Shown: positions 1-9,803, numbered from the stretch's first letter. The stretch: 64,000 bases of DNA from CAVVST01 sp963750995 (GCA_963750995.1 CAVVST010000005.1:248001-312000); one strand, 5' to 3'. Notes: generated from the sequence alone by a model not told the origin. Program-made: numbers and translations.

Positions 1-1
1 G

Positions 2-739
2 ACGACGACGATGGGCTACAACAGCGCGCAGTACCTGATGCAGTCGCCGGGATGGGTGATGCTGGCGCACGAGCGGCTGAACACGCGCATCATCCCGCTC
101 GACGGGCGTCCGCATCTTCCCGGCACCATGGGCGAATGGATGGGCAGCTCGCGCGGCCGCTGGGAGGGCAACACGCTCGTCGTCGAGACGCAGGGCTTCA
201 CCGACAAGCAGAGCGGCGGATCGGTGGGCGCGTTTGCCGACGCCGGTATCCCCTTCACCAACTTCCGCACGGTCGAGTACTTCGTGCCGGTGGCACCGAA
301 CCGGATCCACTACTACGTCACTGTCAACGATCCGACGACGTGGACCCGGCCGTGGACGTTCATGCAGCCGTGGGAGAAGGATCGGCAACTGTCCTACAGC
401 GACAACATCGGATCGGTGACAACCGAGCCGTACCAGATCTACGAATACGCCTGCCACGAGGGCAACAACACTGTCGGCAACTCGATGCGCGGCACGATCG
501 CGGCGCGCCAGCGCGAGGCGAACCGGCTGCCCGATGCGCAGCTGACGAAATCACTGATCGGCAAGACCGAGGCGGAGATCCGGCAGATGTTCGGCGCGCC
601 GGTGGAGATCGGCGGACCGCGGTGGACCTACTCGACGTCGAACGGCATCCTGCTGTTGTTCGCGTTCTTCGAGGAGGGCAAGGTGGTACGGGTGCGTCCG
701 GAAGACCTGCCGCTCACCGACGTGGTCAGAAATCGTTAG
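2..739 (+). CDS. Exported DGRPH/WEGNTLVVET-family protein, 5' end outside window
   Basis: This is the C-terminal part of a protein of unknown function; the reading frame is open to the window edge, so the true start lies upstream and the ATG at 11 is internal. It carries the core seen in eight proteins of this window: an LDGRPH motif near the visible N-terminus followed by RGRWEGNTLVVET. The last 50 or so residues (GKTEAEIRQMFGAP, then WTY and GKVVRVRPEDLP) resemble the SmpA/OmlA (BamE-like) pattern of a short beta-alpha-beta unit, an inferred similarity. Its closest relative here is the minus-strand gene at 3657-4986, which has the same C-terminal extension and the same YACHEGN motif between the parts. 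The full relative has a signal peptide, so this protein is probably periplasmic too. No enzymatic function can be assigned. Confidence 0.75.
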   Translation, partial: TTTMGYNSAQYLMQSPGWVMLAHERLNTRIIPLDGRPHLPGTMGEWMGSSRGRWEGNTLVVETQGFTDKQSGGSVGAFADAGIPFTNFRTVEYFVPVAPNRIHYYVTVNDPTTWTRPWTFMQPWEKDRQLSYSDNIGSVTTEPYQIYEYACHEGNNTVGNSMRGTIAARQREANRLPDAQLTKSLIGKTEAEIRQMFGAPVEIGGPRWTYSTSNGILLLFAFFEEGKVVRVRPEDLPLTDVVRNR

Positions 740-740
740 C

Positions 741-805
741 AACCACGACGGTACGACGAGCACGACGTTATTCAGGAATTTCGTGCCGTCGCGAACGTCG
801 TGGTT
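741..805. repeat. Inverted repeat, family B (AACCACGACG...CGTCGTGGTT)
   Basis: Long imperfect inverted repeat with arms at 741-752 and 794-805, built from CACGACG-type units. It lies two bases after a plus-strand stop codon and before the end of a minus-strand gene, so it is placed to act as a bidirectional terminator between convergent genes. Related elements are at 3566, 33763, 45821 and, as a divergent variant, 61718. Confidence 0.75.
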
Positions 806-832
806 GAATTCACCAACGATCCGCCGGCGTCG

Positions 833-904
833 GTCCGGCTAAAGCCGGACACTACGACTTCAGAGGCGACACCGGACTGTCGTAGTGTCCGCCTTCAGGC
901 GGAC
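833..904. repeat. REP-like inverted pair (BIME), cores facing outward
   Basis: Two 24-base units. The first (833-856, minus orientation) has stem GTCCGGC/GCCGGAC; the second (881-904, plus orientation) has stem GTCCGCC/GGCGGAC. Each has a GTAG tetranucleotide directly 5' of the hairpin in its own orientation, and the two GTAG feet face each other. The rest of this 203-base gap contains only the family B repeat. Confidence 0.85.
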
Positions 905-942
905 TGCCCTCGGGTTTTCGTGTCCGTGGTGAACGTCGTGGT

Positions 943-1929
943 TTAAGGCAGCGGAAGCCCCAGCAGCTTCGCGGGATTGATCTTCGTCATGAGATCGGTC
1001 TCGGCCTTGGTGAATCCCTTCGCGCGCAGGTTCATGATGAAGGCCGCCAGGCCGTCGGGCGCGGGCTCGTTGTCGACCTGACCCAGATCGGTCTCGAGGA
1101 TCGCGTACTGCGGGCCCACCTTGCGGATCAGATCAGCGGTCCGCGTGTTGCGCGCCTCGAGCGTGGGGTTGCCCGGCCGCTGCGACTGGCTCGCGAACTC
1201 GAGATACCCACCCAGCTTTGCGACCTCAATGGCATGTGCCGCATCAAGCATCGGCGGCGTCGTGTTGAGATTGACGTGCGTGACCGTGAATCGCACGCCC
1301 TGCCGCTGCGCTTCGCGGGCGAGGAGCACGCAGTCGTCCGGCGATGCGTGGCCGCTGGCCAGCACCAACCCGTGCTTCTTGACCAGGCTGATGATCTCGA
1401 TGGTCTCCGGCAGGAGCTTGCCGTCCTTCGAAATCGGCACGCAGTCCGCATTCGACTTCTCCACCTGCCGCTGGTAGCACGACGTGTCGGACGGCAGCAT
1501 GACGATGCCGATGTCCGGCGCCGGGTTCGCCGGCTTCTTGATGATGGTCGCGAAGTTGTCGACGGCGTACTTGTTGAGACCGCCGTGCACCAGGTTCAGA
1601 TCGATGACCGGAATCGGCAGGAAGTTCGGCACCATCTTCGCCGCCAGCCAGGTGGTGGTCGCGGTCTGGTTGCTGTGAGACTTGAACGCGGCACCGCGCA
1701 TCCCGCGCAGGCGCGCGTAGAGCGAGGCGTCGATGATGTCCATGTTGCGCTGACGCTCGTCAGGCTCCTGGTGATGGTGCAGGTCGATGACGCCGTCGAG
1801 GACGTTCTCCGGCGCCTGCGCGCCTCGCCCGCCCTGCGCGGCCACGCGCCCCCCCGCCAGCGTCAGCGCCGCCGCGGCGGCGAGGGCCCCAAGCGCGCAT
1901 TTCGGCAACAAATCCCTCGTACGGTTCAT
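943..1929 (-). CDS. DUF6282-type metal-dependent hydrolase, exported
   Basis: About 328 residues with an N-terminal signal peptide (MNRTRD..., hydrophobic stretch, then GRVAAQGG). The mature start contains VIDLHHH, an HxH metal-binding motif of the amidohydrolase/PHP-like TIM barrels. It is followed by a GMRGAAFKSHS strand and PVIDLNLVHGG, matching what I know of DUF6282 proteins. Later motifs ASGHASPDD and VTHVN supply further likely metal or substrate histidines, and ETDLGQ near the C-terminus a likely acidic ligand. I chose the ATG at 1929 because the signal peptide begins there; the reading frame runs 54 codons further upstream but that stretch overlaps the divergent gene at 1988 and looks non-coding. 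The substrate is unknown. The 58-base divergent gap contains TATACT-like sequences that may serve as promoters. Confidence 0.72.
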   Translation of the reverse strand: MNRTRDLLPKCALGALAAAAALTLAGGRVAAQGGRGAQAPENVLDGVIDLHHHQEPDERQRNMDIIDASLYARLRGMRGAAFKSHSNQTATTTWLAAKMVPNFLPIPVIDLNLVHGGLNKYAVDNFATIIKKPANPAPDIGIVMLPSDTSCYQRQVEKSNADCVPISKDGKLLPETIEIISLVKKHGLVLASGHASPDDCVLLAREAQRQGVRFTVTHVNLNTTPPMLDAAHAIEVAKLGGYLEFASQSQRPGNPTLEARNTRTADLIRKVGPQYAILETDLGQVDNEPAPDGLAAFIMNLRAKGFTKAETDLMTKINPAKLLGLPLP

Positions 1930-1987
1930 GGATGCTCCTGATGCGGCGGAGTATACTCGCGATTCTTTGGACCTGAGGAGGGTCGTC

Positions 1988-3452
1988 ATGCTGAAGCGCC
2001 CGGCCGCCGTTGCCCTGCTCGTGTTCGTTGCCACCGGCGTCGGCCATACACAGCAGGCCGCGCGTGAGCAGAAGCCGGTCAAGGAGCACACGTTCGATCT
2101 CGAGGCGAGCTACATCCGCATGCCGCTGCCACCAGGTGACGAGAAATACGGCCGCCTCGACGGCTACCGCATGAAAGAGCACGTCCGGGCGATCACGGCG
2201 ATCACACGCAAGTATCGCGACGCGGGCGAGCGCTACTGGGGCCGCCTGCCCGGATCGAAAGCGGACGCCGACACCGAGCAGTACATCGCGGCGCGGTTCC
2301 GCGAATACGGACTGGCGGTCGAGATGCAGCCGGTCGCCCTGACGCCGCAGTGGCGCGCCACCGACTGGGCCTTTACCGCGACCGGCAGCGGTACCACGCT
2401 GACGCCAACCTCGATCTACCCCGCGGAAGACACGTTCAACACGCCGGCCGCGGGCGTCACCCTCGAGATCGTGTGGGCAGGCCTCGGCACGGAGCTCGAC
2501 TTCGCAGGCCGCGATGTCAAAGGCAAGCTGGTGTTCATGCACAGTGACCCGCGGCCCAACGCCTTCCAGGGGACGGTGCGTTCAAACGGAGGCATGCAGC
2601 GCGCGGTGCAGAAGGGCGCCGCCGCCGTGGTCGTCAACGTCAACATTCCCGGCAACATCACCCAGACATTCGCCACCGCGCCAGAAAGTACCGACCTTCT
2701 CGATCGGCACCAACGACGCGGAGGCCCTGAAGGCGCTGATGACCAAGGGGCCGGTCACGGTGAACCTGAAGATGGTGTCCGAGGAGCGGTCGGGACTGAA
2801 GGACAACAACGTCTGGGGCACGCTGCCGGGCACCAGCAACGAGGAGATCATCATCGCCGCGCACCACGACAGCCGGTTCGAGGGGGCGTTCGACAACGCC
2901 TCCGGCATCGCCACGATGCTGGGGCTCGCCGAGTACTTTTCAAAGGTGCCGCAGGCGCAGCGGAAACGGACGATCAAGTTCGTCTCGACGGCGACGAACT
3001 CGGAAGGCGCCAATGCCGTCAAGGCGCGTCCCGGCGGCTTGAGCAACGTGGCCCTCGTGATTAACAGCGAGCACACCGCGATCACCGTCATCAGCCAGTT
3101 CGGCGCCTCCGGCAGCTTCAAGACGACGGCGACGAGTCCGCGCCGATGGTGGATCAACGGCAGCGACAAGTTCGCCGCGATCGTCTTCGATGCCTACAAG
3201 AAGTTCGGCGTGGCGATCTGGGACTGGGAGATGTACGACGGCGGCGGCATTGGCGCGTTCGCGCGCGAGGTCACGTCGATCCAGCTGCTCGACTCGCCCG
3301 TGTATCACAGTGCCGCGGCCGACCGGGACGACAACGTTCCGCCGCCCGGGCTCGAGGCGGTCGCGCGGGCCTACGCAAAAATCATCGATCAGTCAGGTGC
3401 GATGAGCCGCGCCGAGATGCAGCAGTCGCTGACGGCGCCGGCGTCCAGGTAG
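1988..3452 (+). pseudogene. M28-family exported peptidase with PA domain, one frameshift
   Basis: Zinc aminopeptidase-like protein of about 487 residues with a signal peptide (MLKRPAAVALLVF... to HTQQ). A protease-associated (PA) domain occupies the region around KLVFMHSDPRP. The catalytic half contains AAHHDSRFEGAFDNASG, the M28 H-x-D and D-N-A-S-G pattern, and a late YHS..D motif. The frame breaks at 2685-2687 (GAAAGTA); removing one A joins the halves as PEVPTFSIGTND, so a sequencing insertion is likelier than decay. One oddity is independent of the frameshift: where M28 enzymes normally have a Glu-Glu dipeptide holding the general base, this protein reads VSTATNSEGANA, so activity may be altered. 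The start is the ATG at 1988, preceded by a GAGGAGGG ribosome-binding site. Confidence 0.75.
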
Positions 3453-3477
3453 GCGTGGTTGTCACCACCCCGACTGG

Positions 3478-3540
3478 CGTAGTGTCCGCCTTCAGGCGGA
3501 CCGCGCAGCCGCACCGGTCCGGCTCAAGCCGGACACTACG
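3478..3540. repeat. REP-like inverted pair (BIME), cores facing inward
   Basis: Unit 3478-3501 (plus, GTCCGCC stem, TTCA loop) and unit 3517-3540 (minus, GTCCGGC stem, TCAA loop as read on the plus strand). Here the two GTAG feet point away from each other, the reverse of the arrangement at 833-904. The pair again contains one unit of each stem type. Confidence 0.85.
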
Positions 3541-3565
3541 AGGTTCCTCTTGAGTGCTCTTGTTG

Positions 3566-3630
3566 AACCACGACGTTCACGACGGCGACGACTTTCTGGA
3601 ATACGTCGTGCTCGTCGTGTCGTCGTGGTT
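3566..3630. repeat. Inverted repeat, family B, between convergent genes
   Basis: AACCACGACG at 3566 pairs with CGTCGTGGTT ending at 3630, with further ACGAC/GTCGT pairing inside the arms. It sits between the stop codons of convergent genes at 3452 and 3657 and could serve both as terminator. Confidence 0.75.
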
Positions 3631-3656
3631 TTCTGATTCGTCTACTGCACTGTTGA

Positions 3657-4986
3657 TCAGCGGGTGCGGACGACCTGGTCGAGCGGCAGATCGTCGGGGC
3701 GCACGCGCACGACCTTGCCGTTTTCGATGAACACGAAAAACTGCAGGATGCCGTCGGCCGTCCGGTAGTTCCAGCGCGGCCCGGCGATCTCCGCCGGTTC
3801 ACCGAACATCGCCCGGATCTGGTCGGGAGTTTTTCCGACCAGCGACAGGCTCAATTCCGACGCCGGGCGCCTTGCCGCTGTCGCCGGCCGGTTGCGGTCC
3901 TGCCACGCGCGCTTCAGCGCGGTTTCGATGCTGCGATTGCCCTCGTGGCAGGCGTACTGGTTACATCTGGTACGGCTCCGCCTTGCCGCCGACGGTGCCT
4001 AACGAGTCGTTGTAGGAGAGGACGCGATCCTTTTCCCACGGCTGCATGAACGTCCACGGCCGCGCCCAGGTGGTCGAATCCTCGACGGTCGCGTAGTAGT
4101 GGATCCGGTTCGGCCCGACCGGCACGAAGTGCTCGATCAGGCGAACGCTGCCCTGGGAGACGCCGCCCGGCACCACCGAACCGCCGCCATCGTTGGTCGG
4201 CATGTCGAGGAAGTTGATCGTCTCGACGACCAGGGTATTGCCCTCCCAGTGGCCGCGCGAATCGCCCTGCCAGGTGCGAATGCTGGAATGCGGCCGCCCG
4301 TCGAGCGGAATCATCCTCGTGTTCAGCCGCTCGAGCGCGATCATCACCCAGCCCGGCGACTGCATGATGTAGTTGGCGCTGTTGTAGGCCATGATGCCGG
4401 ACGGCACCTGGATCGCGATGCAGCGCGTGCGCGTATCGAAGTCGTCCCAGTGATCGACCGGAACGTCGTCGGTCGCGTTCTCGTCAACCGGCGGGTGCGC
4501 CTTCATGTGCGCTTCCTGCCTGGCGCGCGCCTGCGGCGTCAGCGGCGGGATTCTGCCGTCCTCGGGATCCTCGATGAGCGCCGTGCGGTTGTCCTTGACG
4601 AAGTCGAGCGGCGTCCAGAACCCGTTGTAGGCCTTGACCCGGTCGATCTCCGCGACCGTCGCCTTGGCGCAGCGTTCGTCGTTCTGCAGACACACCGCAT
4701 CGGTGCCGTTGCCCGCGCGCGACGCCGCGAACCGCGCGTATTCCTCATCGGTAAACGTTTTCTTGCCGGCCAGGTTCGCCGGCCGCTGCATGGGAATGAC
4801 GTTGTGGTTGTCCCACACGCCCTGGATGTCCGGATCGCCCCACGGGGTCTTCGGCGGGGTGTACGTCGATTTCGGGATCTGGAACGTCGATGTCGTTGCA
4901 CCGTTCGTCTGCGCAGCGACGGGCACCCAGGCCGCTGCGACGAGAACGGCAAGAGCACTCGAAATATTGAGCAATCGACGCACCAT
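3657..4986 (-). pseudogene. Exported DGRPH/WEGNTLVVET-family protein, one frameshift
   Basis: Full-length relative of the partial gene at the left edge. After a signal peptide (MVRRLLNISSALAVLVAAAW... to AAQ) it has a PDIQGVW segment, a long linker, the LDGRPH motif, RGHWEGNTLVVET and WTFMQPWEKDR. The frame stops at 3961 after EPYQM. Deleting one A from the local TAA gives EPYQMYQYACHEGN, matching EPYQIYEYACHEGN in the paralogue, and the protein continues to the BamE-like C-terminal unit (GKTPDQIRAMFGEP, then VVRVRPDDLP). A one-base insertion error is therefore the best explanation. The start at 4986 is chosen for the signal peptide, with AGGATCC upstream. The function is unknown and the location is probably periplasmic. 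Confidence 0.75.
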
Positions 4987-5053
4987 CCGGATCCTCCCAG
5001 GGTCAGTATGGTAGCCGAATCCGTTATAAAATTCGCGGCTGGAGGGTAGCCAG

Positions 5054-6446
5054 ATGCGCCGTTTCACACTGACCGCGCTCGTTCTCGGCGTATCGGCGAC
5101 GGTCGCCCTTTCTTCGCAGACCGGTCCTGCCGCCGCGCGCGCGGTCGTCTATGAAAACGCGCGGCTGATCATCGGCGACGCAGCGACGCCGCCGATTGCG
5201 CGCGGCAGCTTCGTCGTGGACGGCGGCGTGATCATCGCGATTGGCCCCACGGGCTCGGTCACGGCGCCCGCGGGGGCGACCCGCGTCGACCTCACCGGCA
5301 AGACGGTGATGCCCGCGCTGATCGACGTGCACACGCACTTCGGCTACGAGAAGTACACAAAAGCAGCCGGGGATTCGCGCGCCGAGCACTACACTCCCGC
5401 GAATCTCTACGACCATTTCCAGCGGGCGGCCTATTACGGCGTGGGCACGGTGCATGACGGCGGCACCGCGGTCGTCCCGATGTCGCTGCAGTTCCAGCTC
5501 GATCAGGCAGCCGGCAAATACCCGAACGCGGCGCACTACGCCTCGTTCAACGTCGGCATCGTGCCTCCTGAAGGCGGGCCCGACGACATCCTCATCAAGG
5601 GGACGCGGCCACTGCACGCCCAGTACAAAGTGATCCGGGCGCGCGAAGCCCGCGCCGCGGTCAAGGAAATCGCCGGCAAGAACATCCGGCACATCAAGAT
5701 CTGGATCGGAGACCGCAACGAGTCGTATCCCGCGATGCCGCACGAGGTCTATGAAGCGATCATCGAAGACGCGCACAAGAGCAACATCAAGGTCCACGCC
5801 CACGCGATGACGTTGAGAGATCAGAAGGACATCATCCGCGCCGGCGCTGATCTCCTCGTTCACATCGTCGCGAACACCAGGCTCGACGACGAGATGCTGG
5901 CGCTGGTCAAGGAAAAGAAGCCGGTACTGGGTGCCCAGCATCGGCACCGGCGTGCCGAGCCTGCGGCGCGAGGTCTGCGAGAACGAGCCGTTCACCACCC
6001 AGACGCTGTCGCCAGCCATTCTTGCCGAGACCCTGGCGAACGAATGCCGGCCCGGCGCCAACGCCGAGCGCGAGGCGATGCTGCGGACGAATTTCAACGC
6101 CATGCGCGCCGCCGGCGCCCGGGTAGTGCTGGGCACCGACGCCGGGATCCGGCCGTCGAAGACCTTCGGCTCAGCCGACCACCACGAGCTGACCACGTTC
6201 GTGCGGCTGGGCATGTCCACGGCGGAAGCGATCGAGGTTGGAACCGCGAGAGCGGCCGAAATACTCGGCCTCACGGACGTGGGGCGCCTCGCCGGCGGCA
6301 AACGCGCGGACTTCCTCGTGCTGGACGCCAATCCGCTCGACGACATCCTCAACACCCGGCGGATTTCGGCCGTCTACCTCCGCGGCGCCAGGCTCGACCG
6401 CGACGCCCTGCTGGCCAAATGGAAGGGATCGAATGCGTCCCAGTAG
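5054..6446 (+). pseudogene. Exported amidohydrolase (imidazolonepropionase-like), one frameshift
   Basis: Amidohydrolase-superfamily TIM-barrel hydrolase of about 463 residues with a signal peptide (MRRFTLTALVLGV... to SSQTG). Visible motifs are the N-terminal beta-sandwich, PALIDVHTHFG (HxH metal site), KVHAHAMT (a metal histidine), LGTDAGI (metal aspartate) and the C-terminal GRLAGGKRADFLVLDANPL typical of this family. The frame breaks at 5929-5931: CTGGGTG reads through correctly as CTGGTG (KKPVLVPSIGTG) if one G is removed, so the gene is probably intact in the organism. The start is fixed by GGAGGG ten bases before the ATG. A TATAAA box at 5025-5030 may be its -10 element. The substrate is unknown; relatives hydrolyse cyclic amides or dipeptides. 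Confidence 0.8.
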
Positions 6447-6554
6447 GCTGACGATGACGGATCAATCAGAGCGAGGATTCTCTGGACACCATATCCGAAC
6501 GCCTTCACCATATATAGCTGCCTGAGAGGCACTCCTTTTCGAAAGGTGACACGC

Positions 6555-8825
6555 ATGCATTCGCGCTGGATCGCGCTCCGAGCCCTGGTTGTCGTCGCCG
6601 TTATCGCCGTCGGAACGGCCTACTTCTCGCAGAGAGAGCCGGTTCGCGGCATCGATCTGGGCGCCTCGCGCCTGGTCGCGTCTGAGCCGCTGCCCGACAC
6701 GCTCGAGGCGTGCACCTGGGACGTCGCGGCGCCCGAACGTCCCGCGCTCCAACGCGGTCAGGGCGGCGCAGCCGCTCCCGCCCCGGCGATGGGCGACCCG
6801 ACGGTCGCCGCGCGGATGCCGCTGCGGACGATTCGCGATCCCTATGCCGGCTTCGCCGCGATTCGCGTCGACCCGGTGCGGAATGAAGTCGTCCTGATGG
6901 ACGAGTTCAAATTCAACATCTACGTCTACGACCGCACGGTACAGACGCCCGCGTCGGCGGAACGCACGATGCCGAAGCGTTTCATCGGCGGTGGCCTCAC
7001 GCTGAGCCGCTACAACAGCGACGGCTACGTGGACCTGAAGACCGGCGACATCTATATCGTCAACAACGACTCGGAGCCCGGCCTCTTCAAGTTCCCGCGT
7101 ACCGCCGAAGGCAACGTCCCGCCGGCCAACGAGCTCACCACGCCGTACGGCGCGTTCGGCATGACGATGGATGAGGAACGGGGCGAGATGTTCGTCACCA
7201 TCCAGCACGACGGCGCCATCCAGGTGTACCCGAAGACGGCAAAGGGCGACGAGGACGCGGTTCGCCTGATCCAGGGCAACAAGACGCGGCTCGCGGATCC
7301 GCACGGCATCGCGTTCGACCCGAAAACGCGCCTGCTCTACATCGCGAACTACGGCACCGAACGCGATGAGACCTTCGGCGTGGACCAGCAGATGCCGCAC
7401 CCGCTCAATGCCCTCCAGCCGCGCGGCGCGCGCAACGTGCGCAGGCCCAACTGGCCCGCCGGCAACATCAATAACGCGAACCGCCGCGAGATCGTCTTCG
7501 GCTCGGGCAAGTTCGGTCCACCTACCGTCACCGTGCATTCGGCCGATGCCAACGGCAACGTCGTGCCGGTGCGGGTGATCGAAGGTCCGAAGACCCAGTT
7601 GAACTGGCCGACCGGAATTTCGGTCGATTCCGAGCGGCAGGAAATCTACGTCTCGAACGCCGCCGGCGACTCGATCAACGTCTATAGCGCCACCGCCAAC
7701 GGCGATGTCGCGCCGATCCGCCAGATCAAGGGACCGAAGACGATGCTTCGCAACCCGAACGGCGTGTCGATCGACCCGGTCAACGGCGAGGTCTGGGTCG
7801 CCAACTTCGGCAACCACACGGCGACGGCCTACAAGCGCGACGCCAACGGCAACGCGGAGCCGATCCGCGTGATCCGCAGCGCGCCGCTCAACGCGCCGAC
7901 GACGCTCATCAACAACCCGTACATGATTGCGTTCGACGGCCGGCGCGACGAAGTGCTGGTGCCGAACTGCGTGGCGCAGCCGCGCATCGCCGCCTACTCC
8001 ACCGCCGCCGACAAGGGCACGACGCCGAGCCGCATCATCGAAGGCCAGAAGACCAACCTGAACCGCACGGTGCATGCGATCGCCTACGACGACATCCACG
8101 ACGAAATCGTCGTGCAGTCGAACATCGGTCAGGCAGTCGTGACCTATCGTGGCGGCGCCAACGGCGACGAAGCACCGATTCGCATCATTCAGGGTCCGAA
8201 GACGCTGCTCCGCGATCCGGTCTCGCTGTTCATCGATCCGGTGCACAACGAGATCTTCGTCTTCAACATGGGCACCGACGACACGATGCTCGTGTTCGAC
8301 CGGATGGCGCAGGGTGACGTGGCGCCGAAGCGCGTGCTCAAGTCGCCGGGCGCGGTGGGCGGCGTCGGCGCGGCGGATCCGATCACCAACCGGATTTTCA
8401 TCAACGGCCGGAACAACGGCATCCTCGTCTACGACCGCACGGCCGAGGGCAATGCGGCGCCACTGAAGACGATTGGCGGCGGACCGATCAGTGGCATGAG
8501 CAGCCCCGGCCGCATCGTCGTGCACCCGCCGACGCGCAGCATCCTCGTCACGCTGGGCGCCAATGCCGGCGAACGCGACGAGAAGACGGGCAACCTGATT
8601 CCGACGCCGTACGTGGGCGTGTGGTCGGAGGACGACGAGGGCGACGTGCCGCCGCGCTACACCCTCGCCCGCGGCCACATCTACATGCCGCGCGGCCTGA
8701 CGCTCGACCCGAAGAAGAAGACGGTGATCGTCAGCGACAAGTACCTGAACGCGGTCCTGACGTTCTCGCTGCCGGAGATCTACGATCGGCCCGCCGTCCG
8801 TGAGACGGCGCGGGCGGCACGGTAA
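6555..8825 (+). CDS. Giant exported beta-propeller protein (NHL/YncE-like repeats)
   Basis: A 756-residue protein with an N-terminal hydrophobic signal or anchor (residues about 6-24) and then ten or so repeats of roughly 55-65 residues. Each reads approximately G(N/D)..P.R.I.GPKT.L..P.GI.(F/I)DP followed by (E/D)I(Y/F)V.N, the pattern of propeller blades. A short CTWDVA motif stands just before the repeats, and RTIRDPYAGF opens them. The ATG at 6555 is preferred over the GTG at 6546 because AAAGGTGA lies at proper ribosome-binding distance before it. The intact paralogue at 58337 shares the whole architecture, including the conserved Cys. No catalytic residues are visible, so a binding or scaffold role in the periplasm or on the surface is inferred. 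It follows the amidohydrolase gene, just as its paralogue sits beside one. Confidence 0.75.
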   Translation: MHSRWIALRALVVVAVIAVGTAYFSQREPVRGIDLGASRLVASEPLPDTLEACTWDVAAPERPALQRGQGGAAAPAPAMGDPTVAARMPLRTIRDPYAGFAAIRVDPVRNEVVLMDEFKFNIYVYDRTVQTPASAERTMPKRFIGGGLTLSRYNSDGYVDLKTGDIYIVNNDSEPGLFKFPRTAEGNVPPANELTTPYGAFGMTMDEERGEMFVTIQHDGAIQVYPKTAKGDEDAVRLIQGNKTRLADPHGIAFDPKTRLLYIANYGTERDETFGVDQQMPHPLNALQPRGARNVRRPNWPAGNINNANRREIVFGSGKFGPPTVTVHSADANGNVVPVRVIEGPKTQLNWPTGISVDSERQEIYVSNAAGDSINVYSATANGDVAPIRQIKGPKTMLRNPNGVSIDPVNGEVWVANFGNHTATAYKRDANGNAEPIRVIRSAPLNAPTTLINNPYMIAFDGRRDEVLVPNCVAQPRIAAYSTAADKGTTPSRIIEGQKTNLNRTVHAIAYDDIHDEIVVQSNIGQAVVTYRGGANGDEAPIRIIQGPKTLLRDPVSLFIDPVHNEIFVFNMGTDDTMLVFDRMAQGDVAPKRVLKSPGAVGGVGAADPITNRIFINGRNNGILVYDRTAEGNAAPLKTIGGGPISGMSSPGRIVVHPPTRSILVTLGANAGERDEKTGNLIPTPYVGVWSEDDEGDVPPRYTLARGHIYMPRGLTLDPKKKTVIVSDKYLNAVLTFSLPEIYDRPAVRETARAAR

Positions 8826-8832
8826 TCCCCAC

Positions 8833-8900
8833 GTCCGGCTGAAGCCGGACACTACGTGCGCCGGTATGGTCCGCGTCGTAGTGTCCGCCTTCAGGCGGAC
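8833..8900. repeat. REP-like inverted pair directly upstream of a gene
   Basis: Unit 8833-8856 (minus, GTCCGGC type, TGAA loop) and unit 8877-8900 (plus, GTCCGCC type, TTCA loop), GTAG feet facing each other. The second hairpin ends 17 bases before the ATG of the next gene, so it would lie in that gene's leader if transcribed from upstream. Confidence 0.85.
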
Positions 8901-8917
8901 CAGTCCACGTGCGGCGC

Positions 8918-9769
8918 ATGAATCGCTGCCTGTATGCCGCGCTGGGGGTGCTGCTCTGGGCGATGGCCGGAGCGGCACAGGCGCCGGGCGTCAGCGTCGT
9001 CAGAGACCTCGACTATGTCGCGAATGTCGAGTATCCCGACGGCAAGGATCGCCTCGACGTCTATGTCCCCGCTGGCGCCAGAAACGCGCCGGTCATCTTC
9101 TCCCTGCACGGCGGCGCGCTGGCGATGGGCGACCGGCGCGAGGAAAGCTTCGTCGGCCAGCGGTTCGCCGCCGCAGGCTACGTCACCGTCGTCGCCAGCT
9201 ACCGTTTATCGCCGCAGGTTTCGCACCCCGCGCATATCCAGGACGCCGCGGCGGCATTCGCCTGGGTCAAGCGCAACATCCGGCAGCACGGCGGCGACCC
9301 TGACCGGGTTCTGGTCATCGGGCACTCGGCTGGCGCCTACCTGACGATGCTGCTGGCGACCGATCCTCGATGGCTGGCCGCGCACGCGCTGACGCCACGC
9401 GACATCGCCGGCGTTGCCCCGGTCAGCGGATTCTTCTGGGTCGACAAGGAAGGGGTGGCGCCCGATCGGCCGACCGACGTGTGGGGAACCGATCAGAAGG
9501 TCTGGGTCGAATCGTCGCCGGCCCGCTACCTGCGCGCCGATCTGCCTCCCGTGCTGATCCTCGACACCGACGGCGACGAAGGGTGGCGACAGCAGCAGAA
9601 CGTCGACCTCGCCGCCGCCCTCCGGGCCGCCGGCCACAAGGACGTGACCGTGCACAAGGTCCGAGGCCGTTCACACATGAGCGTGTGGACCAGGATGAAC
9701 GACGGCCCGTCCGAGGAAACCTCGTACCATATCCTGCGCTTTGCCGCGCGGGTGCTCGCGATCCGGTAG
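8918..9769 (+). CDS. Exported alpha/beta hydrolase (esterase/BD-FAE type)
   Basis: A 283-residue alpha/beta-hydrolase with a signal peptide (MNRCLYAALGVLLWAM...). It has the HGG oxyanion motif at residues 64-66 within FSLHGG, the nucleophile elbow GHSAG at 135-139, the acid in LILDTDGDEG and the catalytic histidine in GRSHMS near the C-terminus: a complete esterase/lipase-like triad of the BD-FAE/hormone-sensitive-lipase type. The ATG at 8918 is chosen over the GTG at 8909. No strong Shine-Dalgarno is visible because a REP hairpin occupies the leader. Likely a periplasmic carboxylesterase or short-peptide hydrolase; the substrate is unknown. Confidence 0.82.
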   Translation: MNRCLYAALGVLLWAMAGAAQAPGVSVVRDLDYVANVEYPDGKDRLDVYVPAGARNAPVIFSLHGGALAMGDRREESFVGQRFAAAGYVTVVASYRLSPQVSHPAHIQDAAAAFAWVKRNIRQHGGDPDRVLVIGHSAGAYLTMLLATDPRWLAAHALTPRDIAGVAPVSGFFWVDKEGVAPDRPTDVWGTDQKVWVESSPARYLRADLPPVLILDTDGDEGWRQQQNVDLAAALRAAGHKDVTVHKVRGRSHMSVWTRMNDGPSEETSYHILRFAARVLAIR

Positions 9770-9791
9770 CCGGAGGCCTTCAGGCCTCCGG
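9770..9791. repeat. Perfect 9-bp palindrome with TTCA loop (REP-related)
   Basis: CCGGAGGCC-TTCA-GGCCTCCGG starts directly after the TAG stop of the alpha/beta hydrolase gene and ends 12 bases before the next ATG. It has the same loop as the GTCCGCC-type REPs but a different stem and no GTAG foot. It could terminate transcription or shape the leader of the next gene. Confidence 0.7.
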
Positions 9792-9803
9792 GGAGGCAAC
9801 GTC

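Noticed and set aside
1929..2091. 54-codon N-terminal extension of the DUF6282-type hydrolase
   Set aside because: It would overlap the divergent M28 gene and precedes a clean signal peptide beginning at 1929.
3961..3970. Programmed frameshift or stop-codon read-through in the DGRPH-family gene
   Set aside because: No slippery heptamer or downstream structure is evident. The single extra A fits the insertion-type error pattern seen throughout the window.
6462..8978. Very long minus-strand reading frame opposite the propeller gene
   Set aside because: It is rich in Arg, Val, His and Asp with no domain, is a typical shadow of high-GC codon use, and the plus-strand protein has clear repeats, a ribosome-binding site and a paralogue.
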